From positions 3,674,835 through 3,738,834 of the forward strand of contig OX030955.1 in assembly GCA_943735955.1 (NCBI GenBank): a stretch of 64,000 nt of DNA, in the 5' to 3' direction. Shown here piece after piece: positions 56,384 through 64,000 of this stretch. The DNA is from Piscicola geometra (lineage: Eukaryota; Annelida; Clitellata; Hirudinida; Piscicolidae). The notes below the pieces were generated by a model. The model was not told where the DNA came from, did not search any database, and was given only the letters and a program-made list of their open reading frames with translations. The first letter of the stretch is position 1. Every line of letters starts with the position of its first letter. A program made the position numbers and the translations under genes.

Positions 56384-56725
56384 TTTGCATATGGGAGTGC
56401 AAGAGTGTCATTGTTAGGCTGTTACAGCGGCCTGTTACTCCCTAGACGTGATTTTGTGGTTGCCTTTGAATGCCTTTTATCACATGTCTTTTAAATCATT
56501 ATGTTTTAATAACTGCGCGGATTATATTGATCATTTAGTTGAATTTGTATTTCTTAACAATATAGTTTATTTATGGTTTAATAGGTTTTTAATAACCGTT
56601 TGAAGATTTTATCAACCGTCAAAGACCTAAGCCATGGGAAAAATGTCTTCGCTATGCATGAAGAAGATGGACAAGAAAGACTAAATGCCATATTCTATAA
56701 GCCTTTAGAACCACTTGAATGGCAA
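56384..56725 (+). CDS. Two linked candidate exons of an unidentified gene
   Basis: Exon 56384-56485 (34 codons) follows TTATTTCAG and ends CAT|GTCTTT; exon 56585-56725 (47 codons) follows a TTTAATAG acceptor and ends CAA|GTGATT. Both are in phase 0, so they join without a shift, and both stay open across 102 and 141 nt in a region rich in stops. Composition is coding-like: the first contains LLPRRDFVVAFECLLSH and the second KDLSHGKNVFAMHEEDGQER and FYKPLEPLEW. I do not recognise the family. Neither begins with Met nor ends in a stop, so they would be internal exons of a plus-strand gene. The start of the MARK gene on the other strand is less than 1 kb away. Confidence 0.45.
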
Positions 56726-57029
56726 GTGATTAATTTATTCTGACGTTTATCAACAACTATTCAAGACGAATAAATGGTGGGTTGCAAGTAGTCTTGCTAG
56801 TTTTCGAATGGTTGTGTGTTCGGAAGTTATTGCTCATTTTTACCAGGGTCATAAAAACAGTTTTTAATTTGAAATAAATAGAATCAGTTTCTTGCTTGAA
56901 AAAATATTTTTTTCCCAAAGAAATTATTGAGTAGTTTCGAAAATCATTTGGGAAGAAGCCTCGTGTTTGATCTTGAGTCGTGAACAGACATGTCGTGTTG
57001 AAAGAATGAAAAATCATGATGTCATTTGA

Positions 57030-60000
57030 AAAAAAAATAAAAAAGCTTTCATTAAAATGGTTTAAAAAATTACCTAATTAACTTGTGCTTAGAAGCTGGG
57101 AATTTCATTATAACTTTGTTCCTTTTTAACGAATTGTTTCACACACAAAAAATGATTCACTCGCTAGATCGTGGTTACTTAATTCAAGTCAGTTTTATAA
57201 TGTTCAAACTTTCTATTTAATTAGTTTATTGTTTGTAGAAATTTGGCAAAACAACTATATTTTCAAAAGTTTTATAACAAAGTACAGGAGAAAAAATATT
57301 AATTTAAGTTTAATACAAGATAAAAGGTTAAACAAAATAAAAAGTAATTTTTTAAAAGCTTTGAGTTTTTTATAGATTATTGTTCTTTGCTATATAAACT
57401 TTTAGGTACTCGTCTCAAATATTCTTTTCAAAACACATAAAAATAAATAAGTTGTTTTATAAGTGAGTTGATGAACGATTCAAAGGAGAGGTTAAAGAGG
57501 ACTCTGGTTCTAGGCCTTTTATAGTGTAACAATGTTACATAAGTAGAAACGGGTTTAAAAGGGTGGATTGATTAGTAAATAAAAAAATTGGATTGGAAAT
57601 AAGAATAAAAAATGTATTACAATTATTTGGGGTTGTTAAGATATCAGGGCAGTTTCGTCTCGTCAATGATGATGATGATGACGATTATGGTGTTTTTGAT
57701 TATAATGATAAAGTTAAATTGTTGTTCAATTGATCTTTAAAAACAGTTTAATTTAATAGAAAATGAATTCCTCGGTATAAATTGATTGATACATTAATAA
57801 TGATCAAATTAAATGGTGTTTTAAACAAAATATGTTCCATGAACACGGTTTTGAAATAAAGCTTATATCATTGCTATATTTCAAGATGGAAGTGATAATA
57901 TTAAATAAAGGACTGATGATAATAAAAATTTAAAAAAAATTATGATAAGAAAAACCGATAACAATAATGAAGATGGAGATGATAGACTGATGGTGGTGAT
58001 GGAAATGAAGATGCTGATGATAATGAAGAGGGTGATAATAATATAATGATGAAGCAGTTTGTCCTTTCAGCCTCAAGGGCCTTCATGTTTTCGATAAGGC
58101 ATTCAAATCTTTCTCTTCCTTCTTTTGTGTGAGGTATCGCCTGTTAGATAGCCAGAAGTCATGCATTTTTAAATCCTAACCTTTTAAATGCTTTGTAATT
58201 CAAGTATTAATAAAAACGTTCAGTTTTATTGATGTAGTTGTTTTAATTATTATTTATAATCATATTTTATAGTTTTAAAATAAAAGTAAGAGTTAATTTT
58301 CGAATTTATATGATTATATATAATATGATATAATAGAATTTCAAAACAACTATGGAAAAACAATAAATGCCACAAACCCAATATTCAAGCACAAATAGAC
58401 ACACTTCAAAAAAGCATCTTTTAATGATATGAGAACCAGGTGAAAAAAAGCAAATACAATCGAGAAGAGAACCGCTGTTAAAGAAATCTTGTGATAAATA
58501 TAATTTATCTAGAGGCAAGTTTCGTCATTTTCCTTATCTAAAACTTTCACATTATATGAACATGTTTTCTTGTATTTGTTTCTTTTATAAAAGAAACATC
58601 TTCTATAAGTAATCTTAATTTTATTTATGATTTTAATTGTTTATTCAGCACCAACCTTCTTGTAAAACGTTTAAAATCTTTATAAATAAAAGCATTTAGA
58701 GATTTGTTTAGAGCATAACTCACAGAAAAACTGAATGTTGTAAATCATGGGAAGTTTGACACGAAATGCACTCGAGAGGGCCGTGACTGAATTCATAACA
58801 GTTTGATTCGTTAATTTATTCATAAAAATTAACTTCTTTGTTCCAAAAATCATATTTTTCCTAAAATTAATGACTCAGTATCTTTAAATTAAACAAAAAA
58901 AATTATATGCGATGAATTTTGCTGATCCATACAATACAGGTTGGCCTATAAGTTTAAGCAGAGTTATGAAGGAAACTAAAGAGGGCGTGTGTAAAGTTAG
59001 GATCAATCACTTACGAGAAAAGATGAAAGAAAATTAAGCGCTAGATGTTCCAGGTATTCTTGGAAAATTGATGATGATGATCAAGGTGGTAACTTACATT
59101 TTCTAATTGTCTGAAACTAGTTCTAGTGTTTCTGGAAAGTAGCCGGATTAAGAGACAGCTTCATAAATCTTGAAAAGTATCAAATAATCAAACTTTAACC
59201 TTTTTTTAGATAAGGTATTTATATTTATGTGTTGCAGATAATCAAATAATTATATTAACGCACAAAAAAGGTTCGATTGATGTCCAATAATTCAATATAA
59301 CTCATGCAAAATTCTAAATTAAGCTCAATACAATTTTATTTCATGAATAAATCTTGTTGAAAAGTTCGCAGCAATTCATCATTAGTTCCATCGTTCTGCA
59401 ATCCACTCACACCAGCTCCATTCGAGCCAACTTTCGTCACCACGATGATTTATCCCTTGATAAAATCTTAAATTACATTGAAGAAAATAAAATGCCACTT
59501 AGGTCTACTTAATAGTTTTAGCAGATGAATTTCATGTTTTTTTAGGTTCATTGTTCAATTTTAATTGTTTTCTTTTAGCTTTTAATGTTATTTCTGGTCA
59601 ATGTGGATTGAAAAATGGAAGCAGGGAAAAAAATAAAGAGGGAAGTCAAACATGGTGGATGGGAAGAAGTAGAAACTGATAATGGTCTGAAAAAATAAAG
59701 TAAATGGAAAAAGATTGATGTAGTTAATTTGAATTTCGCAAGTGCGACTGTTAGGTCAAGATCGAATAAAGTTTAAAATACTTTAAAAAACTTCTAAAGA
59801 AATGAAAAAGAATCAAATAAAGGCTTTTAAATTTCCATCGAAACTGCAAATAAGGCTGAAAAATACAAAAGATAAAACATAGAATTTGTTCTTGAATGAA
59901 CTTTGAATGTTTTACTTCCTGAACGTTTTGAGTCCAAGGGTTAATTTTTTTTATTGTTGATTGTTTAAGTACCAAAACTATTTCCACTTTTAAACCAAAA

Positions 60001-62500
60001 ATTTTTATTTAACAAAATTATTATTCTTCTTTTATTAAAAAAAAGTAGTTCGACGAAAGTACAAGCAGTTCTAGAATGTTATGTAATTGATACTGAAACA
60101 TAAAATGTAATAAATGTGTTTCAATTCTGATGTCATGTTTACCTGAAGTTTTTATCCTGAAGTCTGTAAAAGGTGTATCTTTAAGTGTTGCCTAATGTAT
60201 CAGATCAAATAAAAATTTATAAACATTTTATATATAAATATTTTATTGCAATTACAAAAAATAGTAATTAATCTAATAACTATATATTTTTTAGGCACTT
60301 TAGACTTATAAAAACTTTAACATTGAATGAGAAAAATAAAAGTATAAAAAAAACATTTTAAAAATTAAAATCAATACTAGCTAAATACATAATGCTCAGA
60401 ATTCAAATTTATCACCAAAACAACGGTTATAAATATTATTATAATCAAAATTTTAAATTGAATGTCAGACAATGGGATTTAATAAGTTCAGCAGGCAGAC
60501 ACATAAAAGCAAATTACCACACACGAGTTTGATTGATCGGTTTGATTAGTGTTCAAATATTACCGGATGAAATGCAATGGATTGCAATTGAGGCTGTTTT
60601 TGTATGGAAACTCATGTCGCCATGAAGACAATTTTCTTCTTTTTTTATGTGGCATAGTTCTTTTGCTACTATTTTAAAACTGGGAGAATATCTTTCCTAA
60701 TGTCATAAACATTTAAAACTCTCGAAATGTTGTTAAAATGTAAATTATATTCTATAATCACTATCTTTTTTAATTTATTTTATCATGCCACCTTTCTATC
60801 AGATTCAATTCTAGAAATGAGTATCGTACACACGATGAGTGCGCAATCAATACTGGCATGTGTTATTTGGTCGATAAGATTCTCATTTTCATAATTTTTT
60901 ATATGAATATAGACAAACTTACGAACTTCTATCTGGCACGAGATGACAACGGATAAAAAGATAAGGAAATATTTGAAATAATTTAGTATTGTGTGAGAGA
61001 GTGCTATCTACATTTATTCAATTTTTTCTCTAATTAAAATGTACTTATTTTTTTATTTTTTTGCAAATCGATGTATTTACTTTTTTTCGAAGTTTGTGTT
61101 CACAAAACTTATTAAGCCTCATTTCTTATTGAATTACTTTGGTATCGGACTGAGGGTTTTTAGGTTTTCAGTTGATTTGATAAAAACTCAATAGACTCAT
61201 GAAATCCGCAATTTCATTTGGTTTCTCTGAATGTGTATTTTAATATATAGAAAATTCTATGCAAGATTTATGCTGTCTACCCTTTTATCTATTCACAGTT
61301 GTTTGTCTTTCAGAGGTAACAATGAGTTTACATAAAAATCTGTTTTTAAAAATTCGGAAAAACTGTTAACAAACTCTGCATGAACTATTACAAATCAATA
61401 ATACGAAGGTGCATGGGAAAGCGCGTAAATTAAGTATTTATTTTGAGTTTACTCATTAGTTTTTAAAGATGTATATATTTTTTCCTAGGCATTTCAAATA
61501 TTTTTACTTTTGACTTTTAAAAATATTTTAAACCTTCCATCAAACAACCAAATTGTCTTCAGTATATTTATGTCTATTGAGAAACACTAAACAACGTTTC
61601 TAGTCATTACTCTAATAAAACATATCCGTAACAACAGGCTGCTAGGAAAACGACAGATTTTTATTATTTATGTTTGAAATATATATATATATATATATAT
61701 ATGTATATTGTTGTTAATGGAAAATTATTTCACAAACTATGCATATAAGTTATCGCAAAATATAAGTCGAAGGTGATTTCAACACTAAATAAATCGCGGC
61801 ATGAGGCCTTCAAGAAATCTAAAATTGCCAGAGTTCGACTCTTTCATTAGGCCCTTAACCCAAATTAAGCATGGTAACTATCGCTACAAACTCAAAGTAT
61901 AATTCAATCTTTGAGTAATTGCCTTTGAGTGTGCTTGTCATGGAGAGCTAATAAAAATAATTAAAAGAGCATTTGATGATAATTCACACACGGTGAAATA
62001 CCTTTTCGGACATTTTCGCTCTTTAAATTATTCGAATGGCTTTTGAAATATTTTATCAATTTACACGTTATTCATATTTTGTTTTATCGATTTTCATTTA
62101 TTCACCATTTTTTTGGTCAAAATAATTTATTTTTTAAGAAAAATATTTGTGAAAAATAAATTCATTACGCAAAATAACTCTTTAAAATAAGTACAGATGA
62201 TTAGAATTTTTTAAACAAAACTGTTTTCACGAATAACTCTTTTTTATCACTAAGAAGTGATTAAATGCCTCTGTTGAATCAAGGTCACAGGTGAATCTGC
62301 ACACAATTTTGATTAAATGTATATTTATAAGTTTTATATCATTTTTTAAATTTATATATAAATTTTCTCAATTATTACCTATTTTATTCCTTTTTTAATT
62401 AAAAACATCTAAAAATTTGTTTAGACAAAACATTGATGATAATAATAATATTTCTTATATCATGGAAAAAATTCTATAAATTTTGTATACATTTGTTTTA
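57030..62500. other. AT-rich region without a recognised gene
   Basis: Mostly low-complexity AT-rich DNA with GAT runs near 57665 and 57960-58050. Exon-like pieces appear on both strands: plus-strand 58072-58130 between TTTCAG and GAG|GTATCG, a plus-strand frame 58913-59037, and a minus-strand frame 59430-59336 that ends in a stop merged with AATAAA. None joins the others in phase and none matches a family I know. Confidence 0.4.
61679..61712. repeat. (AT)n microsatellite
   Basis: About 12 AT units, then ATGTATAT. Confidence 0.9.
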
Positions 62501-62501
62501 G

Positions 62502-63718
62502 GATTTTTAAAAATTCCACAAAAAGTTACTTCAGTTCTTGGTGCACTTTTCTCGCTCGATATTACCCAGGTAGGTGGGCTGCAAAAAGGGTGCGAAGGGG
62601 GGTGTCATATTTCATATGTATATTCCTTGGAAAACATGGTCTTCCAGCTGTCAAAAAGTGTGTTGAAATGAATAAAGTGTTAATCGCTATCTGGTGAAAT
62701 GCACGCTTTGCATGAACATATTTTTAAAAGTTTTTTATTAAATGAAATTTTTATTTTCATTTAATTATTTTTGTATTTTTATTTTTTTTTATATAACTTT
62801 CAAGAAACTTTGATAAATATAATTGAAATTTAAAGAAACAAATGAAAGAAAATAATGTTTACGTTGACATAGATAATGCCAACTTTGAGAGTTTAAACAT
62901 GAGAATTTAAACAAGACTAAGTGAAATGAAACAAATGGATTGAAGTAAGACTTAAATCATTTTTGGAAATAAACTTCTGTAGCCTTTTCAACGGAGAATG
63001 ATAAAGGTTAAGTTTGAGAAGAATACCATTTGTTAAACAGCTTTCAGAAATTAAGTTTTAAATTTATTACTTATATCTAAAAAAATATTTTTAATTAATT
63101 AAATTACTTTAACTAATAGAAAAACTAATTTATTTATTAATTTTCTACCGAGGCAATTACCACTTAAATTCGAATTATTTCTAAAAAATTTAATGTTTTT
63201 AGACCAAACCCTTTTACAACTTTTGTTTAACACAGCCTCGTCACCTTTTTTTAGCATACCAACTTCTCTTTCATCAGCAGCAATACAGGTAAAATACCTG
63301 CGTGTCGTGGAGTAGTCGTTGTGTGTTTACATTAGTCTGGTAGAATAGTTGTGTGTTTGTATTTTAAAGCATATAATGCAATACAAAGAAGAGTATTTAT
63401 AACGTGGTCTAAATCCGAACGAGCTTCAAAGTAATAAGTTTATTGTTGCTGGTGCAGCTTGGTATAATTTTCTTGATGTTTGATGTAGATTTTCCCATGA
63501 TTGATGTATTTTTCATTTAATTAGTCTCCCGGTGTGTGATGTGTGTTTTTTAGGTACCCAGAAAACATATGCAAAATGTGCACTCGAATCTTTACATGTA
63601 CGTGGGTTTTTTAATGTATTGCACAGTGTGTACAGTCGGTGATGCATCGAAGCTTTTTCAGTTATGGTTCAAAAAACCTTCAGAGCGAACAATAATGAAC
63701 CACGAAAATGTACTTCTT
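62502..63718 (+). CDS. Candidate exons of an unidentified gene near the right edge
   Basis: Three segments have good plus-strand splice signals: 62502-62569 (TTTTAG| ... CAG|GTAGGT), 63255-63288 (TTTTTTTAG| ... ACAG|GTAAAA) and 63554-63718 (TTTTTTAG| ... CTT|GTTAGT). The last is open for 55 codons and includes VGDASKLFQLWFKKPSER and a hydrophobic patch before it. The frames of the last two segments join (phase 0), but the first does not fit that frame unless an exon is missing or a 38-bp intron splits the last one. No family recognised. It may continue the gene seen at 56384-56725, but nothing in between proves this. The minus strand is also open over about 63128-63290, which weakens the call. 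Confidence 0.3.
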
Positions 63719-64000
63719 GTTAGTTTTTTATTATTTTCACCTTCCCCTATTACTTAGATTGTACAAAAGTAATCAATATATGAAATCATGTCTAATTTTT
63801 ATCTGCTTTGCATGAAGCGTATTCATTAACCTGTGTGCATCCGAATAAAAATTATATATAAACACATGAATCTAGCTTTAAGACATCATTGAATACATGG
63901 AAATATATTTTGTTTTATAAATGCTTTAATTACAACCCCGTTTAATAAGAAAATTGAGCTATTTAGTGTAAAATATACATAGCCTATTTATACTATAATA

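Overview
This window looks like a piece of an animal nuclear genome. It is strongly AT-rich (about 30% G+C by eye, not computed). It holds large multi-exon genes with GT..AG introns, polyadenylation signals, a nested eukaryotic tRNA gene, a tRNA-derived SINE, LINE 3' ends, and many (CA)n and (GAT)n microsatellites. Protein similarity (a trachealess-type bHLH-PAS factor, a FYVE-bearing myotubularin, TATDN3 and a MARK kinase) fits a protostome. The poly-Asn and poly-Asp tracts and the intron structure make me think of a lophotrochozoan, possibly a leech-like annelid; that is inference. No bacterial, phage or CRISPR-like system is present. || Layout. 1-26539, minus strand: a Trachealess/NPAS1/NPAS3-type bHLH-PAS gene of at least eight coding exons, with its 3' end beyond the left edge. 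Introns 2 and 3 are 6.7 and 11.7 kb. Intron 3 carries, on the plus strand, a tRNA-Glu(CTC) gene, a tandemly duplicated pseudogene fragment of the RNA polymerase I zinc-ribbon subunit (POLR1H/RPA12), a LINE 3' end and a SINE fragment. 26540-34050: 5' flank of trh and intergenic DNA with no gene I can name. 34091-42688, minus: a myotubularin phosphatase of the MTMR3/MTMR4 class (PH-GRAM, active phosphatase, C-terminal FYVE), resolved into 17 coding exons whose phases all agree. 43694-46508, plus: a complete 11-exon TATDN3 gene encoding 274 residues, head-to-head with MTMR across about 1 kb. 47029-55613, minus: a complete 18-exon MARK/Par-1-like kinase of 1183 residues, tail-to-tail with TATDN3. 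It has Asn-rich extensions at both ends and no KA1 domain that I can see. 55614-64000: AT-rich DNA with plus-strand exon-like segments of an unidentified gene. || How the genes relate. MTMR3/4 acts on endosomal 3-phosphoinositides, MARK kinases act in polarity and microtubule regulation, TATDN3 is a metal-dependent nuclease-fold protein, and Trh/NPAS3 is a developmental transcription factor. I see no reason to call them a functional cluster. || The most unusual things are not a new enzyme system but sequence structure around exons. Complementary triplet repeats flank TATDN3 exons 6 and 10. Tandem repeats start at three splice donors of the MTMR gene. Long UG or CA tracts lie next to splice acceptors. 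There is also the POLR1H fragment. All exon calls were made by hand translation and splice-phase bookkeeping; no alignment program was run.
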